Shown in pieces: positions 14,656 through 23,308 of a stretch of DNA of 35,155 nucleotides (positions are counted from its first letter, which is position 1; every line of letters begins with the position of its first letter). Where the stretch lies: positions 1 to 35,155 of the forward strand of contig JAFYWV010000075.1 in the NCBI GenBank assembly GCA_017546505.1, written 5' to 3'. The position numbers and the translations under genes were made by a program. The stretch comes from Bacteroidaceae bacterium. Lineage in GTDB: Bacteria > Bacteroidota > Bacteroidia > Bacteroidales > Bacteroidaceae. The notes below the pieces were generated by a model. The model worked only from the letters and a program-made list of their open reading frames with translations, was not told where the DNA came from and did no database searches.

Positions 14656-16596
14656 TTACGTCGTCGGGACGAACGCCCAGCCTTGAATGTCGCCCGCTGT
14701 GACGGGGACAATCTTAATAGGCGGCATTTTCAATTCGTCCTCTGCCTCTAACTTTTTAACCTCGGTGACGTCTTTGTTTAAGCTGAACACCTTTTCAGCC
14801 GTTCCGCTCACCTTGGTATAGCCGGCAAACTCCTGCGGTGACATAACGGTATAGTCGCCGTCGTCACGTTGCACAGTAATGCCGTCAACGCTCACGCACA
14901 CTTGCGTGTTCATAACCTCGCCGTTGGCTTGCGTCCATTTGCTTTTGTATTCGCCAACCGCAAACATAGCGTCGGTGAACGTGGCACCATCTCCGCCGCT
15001 GGACGACACTATAACCTTGTAGTAGTTCTGTTTGGGGTGCAGACCCTTGATTTCATATTCGACGTAGGCGGTGCTTTCTCCGTCCTTTATCCAGATTTCG
15101 TGTTCCTCAAAATCGTTTAACAAGGTAACAATAGCCTCGCCAGCAATGCCTTTTGAAATGCGAATACTGAACGAATAGGTGATGGGGTCTGCATCGGTGC
15201 TTACCTTGACCGTGACATTCTGCGACACTTCTTTGCCAAGCAGGGTAAACGAATGACCGCTAATACCTCCGCTGGATAGTGCCGCCGTATCACTTTGACG
15301 GGTCAACGTTCCCTTGCCATCGGTCACCCAATCCAACGGGTTGCCGTCCTTGTCGACGGCGAACATAACCGAATTTTTAATGAGATTGCTACCACCGCTA
15401 TTCTGCACAGACGCAACGATACCGTTAATATCTTGCACGATCTGCGAGTATTTTTGATTAACGACGCCGCCCTCGTCGTACATATCGCTGACAAGGGATT
15501 TAATCTCATTGTCCTGCTTATTGACGATAATTTCGGCGTTTTTAAGCCGTTTTACAATGCTGGTAGCATATTGATATTGGGTCTGCGTTTTGCTCTCTGC
15601 CGCCGCTTTAAGCGTTTCTTTAATGCCGCCGTCAATGGTAATGTTGTAATTGAATAGCGTCGTGTAAAACTCGTCGCCCGTATCGTTCACAATGCAGAAA
15701 TGGTCACCAATCTCATACCAGCCCAATCCCTCGGTGGTACATTCAAACGGGTAATAGGATAGCGTGACCAGTTCGTTGTAAATCGGCAATATTGCGCCCT
15801 CGCGGTTTTTGTCCACAATCTCGTTGTTCTCGATTTTAAACTCCGTAAGACCATATACCGCGATGCTTTCCTCGTCGCGCTTAAACACGTTGTCCTCTTG
15901 CGGTGTACGGGCTAATACAACGCTGTTGATTTCGCCGTACATAGGCTCAAGTTTCAGTTTGAACATGTTGTCGTAGGTCAACCGTTCACCCGTTGCCGTG
16001 ATAGACTTAAACCACACCTTGTCGTCGTGGATGATGCACGTGGTTGCGGTTGCTTGAGCGATCTGAACGAAAATGTCACGATAGGTAATGCCGTCAATAT
16101 TCTCCCACAATTCCCGCTCAATCTGCCAATCGTTGTGGATGGGAAAACTGCCGTTGCCCAGCTCCAAATTGCACGCCTCGCACAACGCTTTAGTATAGGC
16201 GTAAAGACCGACGGGATAAGCTATGTCAAACTTTTCATATTTGGTCATAGCGTTTACCATCTTGTCATACGCCACAATTTCGGTGATGCCCGTGTCCTTA
16301 GTCACGGTTTGCTCCATGACCAAAAAAGAGCCATAGTGCAACTGGTCATAGGCGCCGCTGGCCAGTTTGACACCGAATCCAGCGGTCACCCATTTGCCTA
16401 CCAAATTATGCTCGCCAAGGTATTTAGCCTCCAGTTTGCGCATCGCCGATTTACACAGACCACTTTCGCAACTGATTTTGAACGAAATCAAATCGTCCTC
16501 GTCGCGGATGGAAAAGTCGCCAGCATCAATGAACGCTTGTATCTCTTTTACCGGCTGTTTCATTGCTGTCTTAAAATCGTCGCTTACAACTATCAA
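14656..16596 (-). CDS. Tail-tip protein (Tal/gp27-like hub)
   Basis: A protein of 646 residues. The first 370 have the gp27-like hub pattern of Bacillota tail-associated proteins: an N-terminal VSDDFKTAMKQPVKEIQAFI, YGSFLVMEQTVTKDTG, GITYRDIFVQIAQATATT, and a later INSVVLARTPQEDNV. A helical neck follows (KTQTQYQYATSIVKRLKNAE), then carbohydrate-binding-like beta modules. It lies after the small distal-tail-position gene and before the fibre, as in siphovirus tails. It would form the tail-end hub through which DNA exits. No peptidase or lysozyme motif is evident. Confidence 0.8.
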   Translation of the reverse strand: MIVVSDDFKTAMKQPVKEIQAFIDAGDFSIRDEDDLISFKISCESGLCKSAMRKLEAKYLGEHNLVGKWVTAGFGVKLASGAYDQLHYGSFLVMEQTVTKDTGITEIVAYDKMVNAMTKYEKFDIAYPVGLYAYTKALCEACNLELGNGSFPIHNDWQIERELWENIDGITYRDIFVQIAQATATTCIIHDDKVWFKSITATGERLTYDNMFKLKLEPMYGEINSVVLARTPQEDNVFKRDEESIAVYGLTEFKIENNEIVDKNREGAILPIYNELVTLSYYPFECTTEGLGWYEIGDHFCIVNDTGDEFYTTLFNYNITIDGGIKETLKAAAESKTQTQYQYATSIVKRLKNAEIIVNKQDNEIKSLVSDMYDEGGVVNQKYSQIVQDINGIVASVQNSGGSNLIKNSVMFAVDKDGNPLDWVTDGKGTLTRQSDTAALSSGGISGHSFTLLGKEVSQNVTVKVSTDADPITYSFSIRISKGIAGEAIVTLLNDFEEHEIWIKDGESTAYVEYEIKGLHPKQNYYKVIVSSSGGDGATFTDAMFAVGEYKSKWTQANGEVMNTQVCVSVDGITVQRDDGDYTVMSPQEFAGYTKVSGTAEKVFSLNKDVTEVKKLEAEDELKMPPIKIVPVTAGDIQGWAFVPTT

Positions 16597-16597
16597 C

Positions 16598-16972
16598 TTA
16601 ATACCTCCTTTTGCTCAATGGTACAAGGCTGACGCTAAAAGGCTTGTAACGTCCCTTGCTCTTGCTGTCCAGTTCCACGTCGTAGTCACCAGCGTAGTAT
16701 TGTGCGCTGTATGTTTCCTGCGTTCGAACATCAAACCATTCCACGGTGAAAAAGTCCTTGTCCAACAACGCCGTCAACTCGCTCATTTCCGCTTGCGTCG
16801 TATATCCAATCTCCAGCTGGATTTTGGGGAAGATACCGATAAGCGTTGCCCGCATATCGCCCGACATATTACGCTCGCTGTCTTTCCACAGTTTGGAACG
16901 GCCAACCTTGAAACTGACGATATGAGGGATGGTGTTCCCGTCAATTTTTACTAAACTGCCAGTATAAATCAC
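16598..16972 (-). CDS. Small tail protein in the distal-tail position
   Basis: A 124-residue beta-rich protein (VKIDGNTIPHIVSFKVGRSK, IQLEIGYTTQAEMSEL, TVEWFDVRTQETYSAQYYAG). It sits between tape measure and tail-tip genes, where siphoviruses encode the distal tail (Dit) protein, but it is only half the usual Dit length. It resembles short tail proteins in Clostridia phages that carry a Dit-like N-terminal domain only. It overlaps the tape measure stop by four bases. It probably forms the ring joining tube and tip. Confidence 0.6.
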   Translation of the reverse strand: MIYTGSLVKIDGNTIPHIVSFKVGRSKLWKDSERNMSGDMRATLIGIFPKIQLEIGYTTQAEMSELTALLDKDFFTVEWFDVRTQETYSAQYYAGDYDVELDSKSKGRYKPFSVSLVPLSKRRY

Positions 16973-19377
16973 GCAAACACCACCTCTCCATTCGTTTCAA
17001 ATGCCTTTTCCCTGCTGTACTCAATAAACTTGTCGAAAATAGTGTCCTCGCCAAGTTTGACGGTTAAATGAATGTCGCCGCCAACGCCGCCGATTTTCTC
17101 CGCAATCATTCCCGACAACTTTTCCAGCGCGCCCAGATTGCGCTCCATAGGAATGACCGCCTCGGTACCAGCCTCACCGATCATCGCGTAGGTAGGACGG
17201 TCTACAATACCGCCTCGCGCAAGTTCGGGAATTTGCGGGATAGGCGCACGCCAAGTCAACCAACCGAACGGCGACACACCTAAGATGGAAATGCCGTGGA
17301 TGGTTTCCAAAACTTTGTTAAAGCCCTCAAACGGCAGTTTGATTACAGCGTTGATGCCCTTAATAATGCCGTTAACAACGGTCTTAAATACGGACACGAT
17401 GCCGTCTTTGATATTGACAAAGATTTCGCCCGCCGTAGAGAATACGCTCACGATGCCTTTCCACGCTTTGGAGAACACGTCCTTGAAAAAGCCACCAACT
17501 GCGCTGAACACAGACTTGATGCCGTCCCAAGCTTTTTTCGCGCCGTCCTTAAATCCGTTCCAGAGTCCCGAAAAGAAACCAGCGATAGGTTGTACGATTT
17601 TTTCATTAAACCAAGTCGCCGCGCTATTCCAAGCGTTCTTAATCCAATCCCAGCACGCCGCCGCCGCCGCTTTGATTTCGTCCCAATACTCAACACATAG
17701 AGCGATGATGGCGATGACCGCGGCAATAGCCAGCACGACAAGGGTGATAGGCGACGTCAGTACCGCCATGATTGACGCGAACGCACCCGTCACGATATTG
17801 CAAATGCCCATAACGACGTTGTAAATGCCGATAGCCGCCGCTACGAGTCCAATAGCCACCGCAAGGCTTTCAAGGATGGTCATAGCAATCTTGTTGTCGG
17901 CGATCCACTTCAACGCATCACCGATACCGTTTAAGACGGCTACGAACACGCCGCCCGTCCATTCGGCGATAGGCGACAGCACATTGTCCCAAAACCACGA
18001 AAAGATGGGCTTAATGTCCTCTATTGCTTGGTTTACAATGTCGATGGCGCCGCCCAGCAAATCCAAAAATTCGGGTACAACATCCTCGACGACCCAGCCG
18101 GCAATCGGCACCAGCACGTTCTGCACAAACCAGCCCAAACCAGTACCGACGTTCTCAACCAGCGGGGCAAGACTTTGCTTTAAGCCGTCCAGCGACGTCA
18201 TAAAATTGGTGAAATCAATACTACCGAACAGCTCGGTAAACTTAGTCTTGATGCGTTCCGCCAATGCGTTGACGTCGCTTTCCACCCAATCCAAATGTGC
18301 GTCGTATTCGCTCAAATCAAAGCCAAGCGGGATGGACACAGCACCAGCCGTGCTTGCTCCTGCGGAGTCGTCGGCGGAATTGTCGCTTAACACGTTCATC
18401 TCATCAAATCCAGCCAGCGACTTTTTCAGTTTCTTTGCGCTGTTGTTGGCGTCGTCCAAATTGGAGCTGATGCCGCCCGTGTTTTCGCTTGCCTTTTTCG
18501 TGTCGTCGCTCAACCCTCCGCCGCTAACGCCAAGCAACGACGCAATGCTATTCACCGCTTGCGTAGCAACTTTAGTGAGTGCATTAAGCCACGGCAATAC
18601 TGCTTGCACGACTGGCATTAAAATGTTGGAGAATGCGATACCCAAACTCGTCACGCTCTGCTTTAACGAACGCAACTGGTTGCTGGGGCTGGTAATAGTT
18701 CTCGCCAAGTCGCCTTGTGCGGTGTTCGTCTGCCGTAGGATGGCTACATAACGGGCAAGCACCTTTTGCTGTTGGGTCAACTCACTACCAACAGTAGCGA
18801 TGCCCTCGCTATACGCGACTTGCTTGACGGTGTTTTCGTCTACAAGAATACCCAATGCCTTCAACGGCTCGGTTTCGCCAGTAAGACCAGCGCGCAGTTT
18901 GTTAAATGCCTCGGCGCTGTCTAAGTTGTAGAACGAAGCCATATCCTCGGCAAGCACCGAAATGCCTTTGGACATTTTCAAAGCATTATCGCCGGCAACG
19001 CCCATCGAGCTGGTCATATTGTAGATTACGCCAATGTTTTTCTGCATCGCAATGGCATTTAGACCAAGCGTGTCAGCCACGGTATTACTCCACGCTTTTA
19101 CGGCGTCGTAGTTGTCGCCCATAACCGTTTCAAACAAGCTGTCGCTTTCGATAGCATCCATACCGCTTTGGATGGCGTCGGTGATAACTTTGCCGATGCC
19201 CAATGCGACAATGCCCGTTTTTAACTTCTTGAACGCATCCAAGACGCCGCCCGTGCTTTTGGTGGCTTTCTTTTTCAGCTTTTCAATTTGCTTGTTCGCG
19301 TTGTTGATCTGTTCTTGCAAGTGTTGCGTGTTCGCAGTAATAATCACTTGCAATTCATCAACAGTCGTCGCACTCAT
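16969..19377 (-). CDS. Tape measure protein
   Basis: A protein of 802 residues. The N-terminal region is a charged coiled-coil (NTQHLQEQINNANKQIEKLK), followed by the TMP signature KLKTGIVALGIGKVI and a helical body (SMGVAGDNALKMSKGISVLA). Hydrophobic segments lie at about 505-575. The conserved C-terminus has ELARGGIVDRPTYAMIGEAG and TEAVIPMERN. Tape measure proteins set tail length and pass into the cell membrane at infection; 802 residues would correspond to a tail of roughly 120 nm by the usual 0.15 nm per residue rule. The start ATG overlaps the chaperone stop (ATGA). Confidence 0.95.
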   Translation of the reverse strand: MSATTVDELQVIITANTQHLQEQINNANKQIEKLKKKATKSTGGVLDAFKKLKTGIVALGIGKVITDAIQSGMDAIESDSLFETVMGDNYDAVKAWSNTVADTLGLNAIAMQKNIGVIYNMTSSMGVAGDNALKMSKGISVLAEDMASFYNLDSAEAFNKLRAGLTGETEPLKALGILVDENTVKQVAYSEGIATVGSELTQQQKVLARYVAILRQTNTAQGDLARTITSPSNQLRSLKQSVTSLGIAFSNILMPVVQAVLPWLNALTKVATQAVNSIASLLGVSGGGLSDDTKKASENTGGISSNLDDANNSAKKLKKSLAGFDEMNVLSDNSADDSAGASTAGAVSIPLGFDLSEYDAHLDWVESDVNALAERIKTKFTELFGSIDFTNFMTSLDGLKQSLAPLVENVGTGLGWFVQNVLVPIAGWVVEDVVPEFLDLLGGAIDIVNQAIEDIKPIFSWFWDNVLSPIAEWTGGVFVAVLNGIGDALKWIADNKIAMTILESLAVAIGLVAAAIGIYNVVMGICNIVTGAFASIMAVLTSPITLVVLAIAAVIAIIALCVEYWDEIKAAAAACWDWIKNAWNSAATWFNEKIVQPIAGFFSGLWNGFKDGAKKAWDGIKSVFSAVGGFFKDVFSKAWKGIVSVFSTAGEIFVNIKDGIVSVFKTVVNGIIKGINAVIKLPFEGFNKVLETIHGISILGVSPFGWLTWRAPIPQIPELARGGIVDRPTYAMIGEAGTEAVIPMERNLGALEKLSGMIAEKIGGVGGDIHLTVKLGEDTIFDKFIEYSREKAFETNGEVVFA

Positions 19378-20041
19378 TTAATAACACCTCCCATTCGAAT
19401 AGTATTATGACGGGCTTGGCGTTCCATCTCCTCGTCCGTCATAGGTTTTAAGTCGGTGTTTTTCTCTAAAAAAGGCTTGTCGGGATATTTCTTAGGGTCG
19501 TTAAACGCATACGCAATGTACTTGCCAAGTATGTGGTTAAGCAAATCCTGCTCCCGTAGCCTACTTTGTTCTTTCTTGTTAAAAACCTCAATGTGTTTAG
19601 CCCATTGTTTAGGATTTAGACTCCAATAATAGTGCAAGTCCAGCCCTATCATTATTGCGTCCGCCTCCATGTCGCGCCACACATCGCCAAAAGTTTTTAC
19701 TGATCGTCCAGTTCCGCCATCAGCTGGGCTTGACGCTTGGCCTTCAGTTCTCGCACCTTCGTCAAGTCCACTTCCCGCGATAAAAAACCGCCGTTAATCA
19801 ATGCCTCCATAATATCCATGACAAGTTCATCCTTGTCGTTCTCGGCAAGATATTCGTCGATGGCGGTGAGGGCTTGCGCACGGCTTACACCGACGCTACC
19901 GCTGTCATTAACAAGTCCTTTCTGGATGAACAGCGCAAGGTTGCCAACGGTGGTATCAGCGATACAGTTCTCAATAGGCAGTTTCTTGCTCTGTTCGATT
20001 TCGTCCACCTTGATGGCGGTGTATTTAAGATTAAGTCTCAT
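19374..20041 (-). CDS. Tail assembly chaperone, long frameshifted form (gpG-T type)
   Basis: This reading frame is made by a -1 ribosomal shift at 19781-19787. The first 87 residues are shared with the short chaperone; then 135 residues follow in the -1 frame, starting IAGSGLDEGARTEGQA and continuing TFGDVWRDMEADAIMIG, DLHYYWSLNPKQW to the stop at 19374 (222 residues in total). The -1 frame stays open through the whole overlap, so no start codon is needed at 19682. The extension is the T-domain that binds tail tube protein while the G-domain binds the tape measure, as in lambda gpG/gpGT. Confidence 0.8.
19697..20041 (-). CDS. Tail assembly chaperone, short form (gpG type)
   Basis: A protein of 114 residues, the unshifted product: MRLNLKYTAIKVDEIEQSKK, then a helical domain (NLALFIQKGLVNDSGSVG, YLAENDKDELVMDIMEALI) and a charged C-terminus ending AELDDQ. 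GGAGG stands eight bases before ATG 20041. Genes of this size and fold between major tail protein and tape measure encode the chaperone that coats the tape measure during tail assembly. It should outnumber the frameshifted form. Confidence 0.85.
   Translation of the reverse strand: MRLNLKYTAIKVDEIEQSKKLPIENCIADTTVGNLALFIQKGLVNDSGSVGVSRAQALTAIDEYLAENDKDELVMDIMEALINGGFLSREVDLTKVRELKAKRQAQLMAELDDQ
19781..19787 (-). promoter_or_regulatory. -1 frameshift slippery heptamer U-UUU-UUA
   Basis: On the - strand the zero-frame codons read GGT TTT TTA TCG, giving T-TTT-TTA in the exact X-XXY-YYZ phase of the best-known -1 slippery site. The -1 frame is open from here to 19374; the zero frame stops at 19697. 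A GC-rich region follows within ten bases that could form the stimulatory structure. Confidence 0.8.
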
Positions 20042-20069
20042 AACATCCTCCGTTGATTTAGTAATAATA

Positions 20070-20096
20070 GGGGAGGCCGCTAAAAGCGACCCCCCC
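20070..20096 (-). terminator. Hairpin between tail tube and chaperone genes (partial terminator)
   Basis: On the - strand GGGGGGTCGC pairs with GCGGCCTCCC around TTTTA, then TATTATT. It has a strong stem but no continuous T-run. It probably reduces transcription or stabilises the 3' end of the highly expressed tail tube message. Confidence 0.5.
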
Positions 20097-20113
20097 TCGG
20101 TTGTTAGTGCATA

Positions 20114-20539
20114 TTAGGCAGACTTGGTATAGGTGGGCTTGCCGCTAATACGGATGGTAGCGGAGAAAGTAGCCAGACCGTCGGGGGTCTTTTCGCCGTC
20201 CTTAAAAGACTTTACAAAACCGCTAAAAGTCCACTTTGCGCCGCTGGGATAAGCCACGACCCACTCCTCAATAGACTGGCTCTCGGCAAGGGCTAACATC
20301 TTTTCGACGTTGGCTTCATCCTTGATATTACCAGCTAAAGAAACCTCGCCAGCGTCTTTAGAACCGGCAATAAACTCCTTGTAGTTGTCGGGGCTGTCCA
20401 GATCGGTGGCGTCGATTTCCTCGCTCTCCACGCCAATCTCACCAATAGAAGTCAAGTTAGCGATGCGCAAATCCTCGCTCTCGCTACCGCTCTTGGTCTT
20501 GGTAAGGGTGGTGCCCATAGTACGGGTTGCATTTGCCAT
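20114..20539 (-). CDS. Major tail (tube) protein
   Basis: A protein of 141 residues: MANATRTMGTTLTKTKSG, IANLTSIGEIGVESEEIDAT, NYKEFIAGSKDAGEVSLAG, and a C-terminal immunoglobulin-like strand pair (WTFSGFVKSFKDGEKTPDG, FSATIRISGKPTY). These are hallmarks of siphovirus tail tube proteins of the TTP superfamily. It lies between the tail terminator and chaperone genes with an AAAGGAGG site. It polymerises as hexameric rings around the tape measure. Low-complexity codons and the following hairpin fit a highly expressed gene. Confidence 0.9.
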   Translation of the reverse strand: MANATRTMGTTLTKTKSGSESEDLRIANLTSIGEIGVESEEIDATDLDSPDNYKEFIAGSKDAGEVSLAGNIKDEANVEKMLALAESQSIEEWVVAYPSGAKWTFSGFVKSFKDGEKTPDGLATFSATIRISGKPTYTKSA

Positions 20540-20553
20540 AGTTATTACCTCCT

Positions 20554-20886
20554 TTAAACGTGCTTGGCAAACCTACACACGACATGGTGTAGGTTGCCAG
20601 CGTTCGGTACGTCGTTGCTAAACGACAGAATATATAGATTAGACCGCATAAGTTCCTCGACTTGCGTTAAAACTGTGCTTGCCGTGACGCTATCCTCTGC
20701 CCAAATATCAATCTGTACTTCAATATCTTGGCTGGTGATATTACCGTCTAAATCGGCGGAAACGGCGTTGTTCCCCACGCTAAATGTGATGGCGGGCAAA
20801 TCCGTGAATACGGCGGGCTTTGTTTGGGCTACAAAATAGCCCAGCGTTTTCAAACTGTTGTACACATCGGTTTTCGGTAAATACAT
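20554..20886 (-). CDS. Tail terminator / tail completion protein
   Basis: A protein of 110 residues with the alpha-beta pattern of tail terminators: YNSLKTLGYFVAQTKPAVF, LPAITFSVGNNAVSADLDG, IEVQIDIWAEDSVTASTVLT and an LSFSNDVPNAGNLHHVVCRF end. Its place directly before the major tail protein and after the gp10-like gene is the conserved site for this function (lambda gpU / SPP1 gp17 equivalent). It caps the growing tail tube and joins it to the head. The fold is inferred by pattern and position. Confidence 0.8.
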   Translation of the reverse strand: MYLPKTDVYNSLKTLGYFVAQTKPAVFTDLPAITFSVGNNAVSADLDGNITSQDIEVQIDIWAEDSVTASTVLTQVEELMRSNLYILSFSNDVPNAGNLHHVVCRFAKHV

Positions 20887-20889
20887 AGG

Positions 20890-21435
20890 TTATTGGCCTC
20901 CCTCGCTGTTCTTTTTCACGTTAGTGCGGACGCACTCCGCAAATTTTCGCTTAATGGCTTTTTCGTGGTTTTTCAACGCAGGGTACATAAACGGTTGTGC
21001 CTCTTGTCCATAGGTCATATAGTACACCGCGCCATCCTTGCCGTATACCTTTTTAAAGTGGTATTTCTCGGCTGTTGCCGCGTCAATTTTGTCGGCAGGG
21101 ATAAACCACGGTGTCGATCTATAGGTTAGGTTTAATCCGTCAATACGATACGGATAAGTGCCACTACCCTTTACGCCAGTACCAAACTCCACATAGGCGG
21201 CGTATTCTTGGTTGGTATACACACGGCCTTGCAATTCGTCGCCCGTGTCTTTGACTTGCATGTGAATACTGCCAGCCAAACCACTACCGCCGTCATCGTT
21301 TACGGGAGCGAGCGTCTTGGCTTGTCCGTGTACCAAACGAACAGACCAATTCATAGCGTCCCGCAATTCCATATTAGCGATTTTTTCAAAGCGTTTCATA
21401 AGGCGGTCAACACCCGTTATGCTTAAACGCGCCAA
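20890..21435 (-). CDS. HK97 gp10-like head-tail protein
   Basis: A 181-residue protein. The N-terminal ITGVDRLMKRFEKIANMELR and WSVRLVHGQAKTLAPVNDDG segments, then YAAYVEFGTGVKG and a C-terminal PFMYPALKNHEKAIKRKFAE, match the HK97 gp10-like family very well. The protein acts at the head-tail joining stage of siphovirus assembly. Compared with the usual 130-150 residues it has an insertion (about 105-140) containing TPWFIPADKIDAATA. It overlaps the gene before it by 13 bases. Confidence 0.9.
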   Translation of the reverse strand: MARLSITGVDRLMKRFEKIANMELRDAMNWSVRLVHGQAKTLAPVNDDGGSGLAGSIHMQVKDTGDELQGRVYTNQEYAAYVEFGTGVKGSGTYPYRIDGLNLTYRSTPWFIPADKIDAATAEKYHFKKVYGKDGAVYYMTYGQEAQPFMYPALKNHEKAIKRKFAECVRTNVKKNSEGGQ

Positions 21436-21764
21436 ATTGCCCCCAAAATGACATTATGGCTGTCACGACGGTAAATACCCTTAACCTCATACAAAACGCC
21501 GTCATACGCCAAAATATCGGCTAATTTAACGGCGTTGTCGTTGGTTGTAATAGTGATATTCACCTTGTAGTCCAGCCCATAGTCCTCTTGGATTTTCTCA
21601 CAGTTTGAAAAGTTTACGTTGCCCTTGAATGCCTTGCCTACGGAATAGCCAGTAGTTTTCACGCCGCCCTCTGCGTCCGTTTCGGTACGCATATCCATTA
21701 GGTGGATTTCCTTGTCGTAAAACGCTTTAGCCATTGCCGTTTTCATTGTGTGTGGGATAAACAA
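21423..21764 (-). CDS. Head closure / head-tail adaptor protein
   Basis: A protein of 113 residues: FYDKEIHLMDMRTETDAEGG, FKGNVNFSNCEKIQEDYGLD, VNITITTNDNAVKLADILAY, YEVKGIYRRDSHNVIL. This beta-barrel-like sequence fits the SPP1 gp16 / head closure family. TTG 21764 is chosen as start because AGGAGG lies seven bases upstream; the first ATG is six codons later with no ribosome site. It overlaps the connector gene by 38 bases, a large overlap in another frame. It would close the portal channel after packaging. Confidence 0.75.
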   Translation of the reverse strand: MFIPHTMKTAMAKAFYDKEIHLMDMRTETDAEGGVKTTGYSVGKAFKGNVNFSNCEKIQEDYGLDYKVNITITTNDNAVKLADILAYDGVLYEVKGIYRRDSHNVILGAIWRV

Positions 21765-22155
21765 CTTTAACCCTCCTATATCTGCTCAATAACGCAGTAA
21801 ACCCCGTAAACAACTCGTCGTCGCTTGCCGTGGTAAAGTACCGCGTCACTTCGTTGGCGTAAGAGATGGATTGCCCATTGTCGCTAACACTCGCGATAGC
21901 ACGGTCAACATCCGTCGTGCCCTCTTTGGTCATCTCAATAGCTTTTAGGCACCGTGTTAGACCAGTATTCACGATATTAGCCAACACACGCTCCAGTTTA
22001 GAGGGGATGCGTTCGCTATTTAGATATAACATCACTCTGTCGGCTACCTCACCGATCACGAAATCAATTAAGCCTTCGTTATCCTGCTCAATCACATCGA
22101 CGTTCTTATTGACGATGCGCAGATAGCCCTTGATTTTAGCGTTCAGTTCGTCCAT
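21727..22155 (-). CDS. Head-tail connector (adaptor)
   Basis: A helical protein of 142 residues: MDELNAKIKGYLRIVNKNVD, FVIGEVADRVMLYLNSERIP, VLANIVNTGLTRCLKAIEMT and a C-terminal FTGFTALLSRYRRVKV. Size, helicity and position between capsid and head closure genes match the DNA-packaging/connector family (SPP1 gp15-like). It would form the ring directly below the portal. No sequence motif proves it; the neighbour order is the main support. Confidence 0.7.
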   Translation of the reverse strand: MDELNAKIKGYLRIVNKNVDVIEQDNEGLIDFVIGEVADRVMLYLNSERIPSKLERVLANIVNTGLTRCLKAIEMTKEGTTDVDRAIASVSDNGQSISYANEVTRYFTTASDDELFTGFTALLSRYRRVKVVYPTHNENGNG

Positions 22156-22181
22156 ACTAACACCTCCTTTGCTAATGGCGT

Positions 22182-22313
22182 TTACTTGTCGGCGTTCTTT
22201 TTCGCCTTTTCTTTGACGGCAACATAAGTATCCTTATGCTTAATGTACTGATGGATTAGAGATTCGTTCGTTACGTCCTCTACAATCCCCGTAACTTTAT
22301 GCTTAAATTTCAT
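22182..22313 (-). CDS. Small head-region protein (43 aa)
   Basis: The ORF starts at ATG 22311-22313 behind AAAAGGTG and ends 27 bases before the connector gene. The product MKFKHKVTGIVEDVTNESL, IHQYIKHKDTYVAVKEKAKK is basic with one beta-hairpin and one helix. Short proteins beginning with K-V-T-G-x-V patterns lie between capsid and connector genes in many Bacillota phages. The function is unknown, perhaps a capsid decoration or a Rho-N-like nucleic acid binder. Confidence 0.65.
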   Translation of the reverse strand: MKFKHKVTGIVEDVTNESLIHQYIKHKDTYVAVKEKAKKNADK

Positions 22314-22451
22314 ACTACACCTTTTGACTTTTCTTATTTGCGTTTTTGAGCCTTACAGACATATCTTGTAACTGGATAAACGCCAACCATAATCAGCCTC
22401 GGTTATCGTGTACAAGCACCACAAATAACCTCATAGGCACAGCACGCTAAA

Positions 22452-23276
22452 TTAGAAAGTATCAGCGTACTTAATCAAATCGGGCATAACAGCCTTGGTG
22501 CCTTTGCTAAAGAACAGCTCCAGCGCAATGTCATTGGACAGCGGGATTTTCTCCGCATCATACTCGTCGGTGGTCACCAACTGCGCCACGGCACCGTCAA
22601 TCATAGCGATGGCGGGCTTGGTCTGGCGATGGTTGGAGAAAATGCGAACGTTGTGGAAATAGTTGTCGTTCACGCCGTTGATGCTGTTAGGCACGCTGTC
22701 AATGTAGTTCTGGATAGCGGAATACACGGCAGGGGTAACGGTCACAACAATCATGTCACGGTCAACGCCGTCCACATAATCGTTCACGGTGGTTTCAACA
22801 GCCAAAATCAGCTCCTCAACCTTGCCGGCAACATCGGCGGCGGTCAGCTCAACCTTGGTACCCTCGCGCTCGGCGCAAGCGAAAAACTCCTTGTCCAAAT
22901 AGGCAATCATGCGCTTGGCGTGGTTAGCCTTGCGCTTCTCAGCCATGCCAGCCAAACCGAACAGCTTGACGTCCTTCTTGGACAGCTCCTCGACGATCTC
23001 CTTGTCGGTGTCAACGGAAACGGTCACCTGACCGCCGTTGTCAAGCGCAGTACCCTTGCCACCAGCACGGGCAGTACCCAGATTGTCCACAGTAGCGTTC
23101 TTAAAACGGTTAATCACAACAGTACCAGTAGTGGGGTCACCGCTGTAATTCTTGTTCTTAATCTGCTCAGAAACAGCACCCTTCTGGACAGCCTCGATAA
23201 CCTCACCATAGGTCTCAGCCAGCTTATCCTTGGTTTCGCCGTTCACAAAAATATTCAATGCATCTTGTCTTGCCAT
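22452..23276 (-). CDS. Major capsid protein
   Basis: A protein of 274 residues with HK97-fold pattern: an N-arm (FVNGETKDKLAETYGEVIEA), the E-loop region with VVINRFKNATVDNLG and a Gly-rich turn (GTARAGGKGTALDNGGQVTV), spine helix (MAEKRKANHAKRMIAYLDKE) and an A-domain with DMIVVTVTPAVYSAIQNYID. It lies just after the scaffold gene. There is no cleavable N-terminal domain; the separate scaffold serves that role. Runs of GTC/GCC codons and a clean upstream region fit high expression. Confidence 0.92.
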   Translation of the reverse strand: MARQDALNIFVNGETKDKLAETYGEVIEAVQKGAVSEQIKNKNYSGDPTTGTVVINRFKNATVDNLGTARAGGKGTALDNGGQVTVSVDTDKEIVEELSKKDVKLFGLAGMAEKRKANHAKRMIAYLDKEFFACAEREGTKVELTAADVAGKVEELILAVETTVNDYVDGVDRDMIVVTVTPAVYSAIQNYIDSVPNSINGVNDNYFHNVRIFSNHRQTKPAIAMIDGAVAQLVTTDEYDAEKIPLSNDIALELFFSKGTKAVMPDLIKYADTF

Positions 23277-23308
23277 AGTAAATCACACTCCTAATCGTTT
23301 TGTTGGAA

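Noticed and set aside
17825-18751. 308-codon + strand ORF opposite the tape measure gene
   Set aside because: Ser/Pro/Ala-rich shadow of the - strand coding frame with no ribosome site or recognisable domain.
19374-19682. Separate gene starting at GTG 19682
   Set aside because: No ribosome site there, and the -1 frame is open back to the slippery heptamer, so it is the frameshift extension.
22334-22390. 18-codon ORF between capsid and the 43-residue gene
   Set aside because: Weak ribosome site, very short, no family; the 22314-22451 gap is left as non-coding with nothing else seen.
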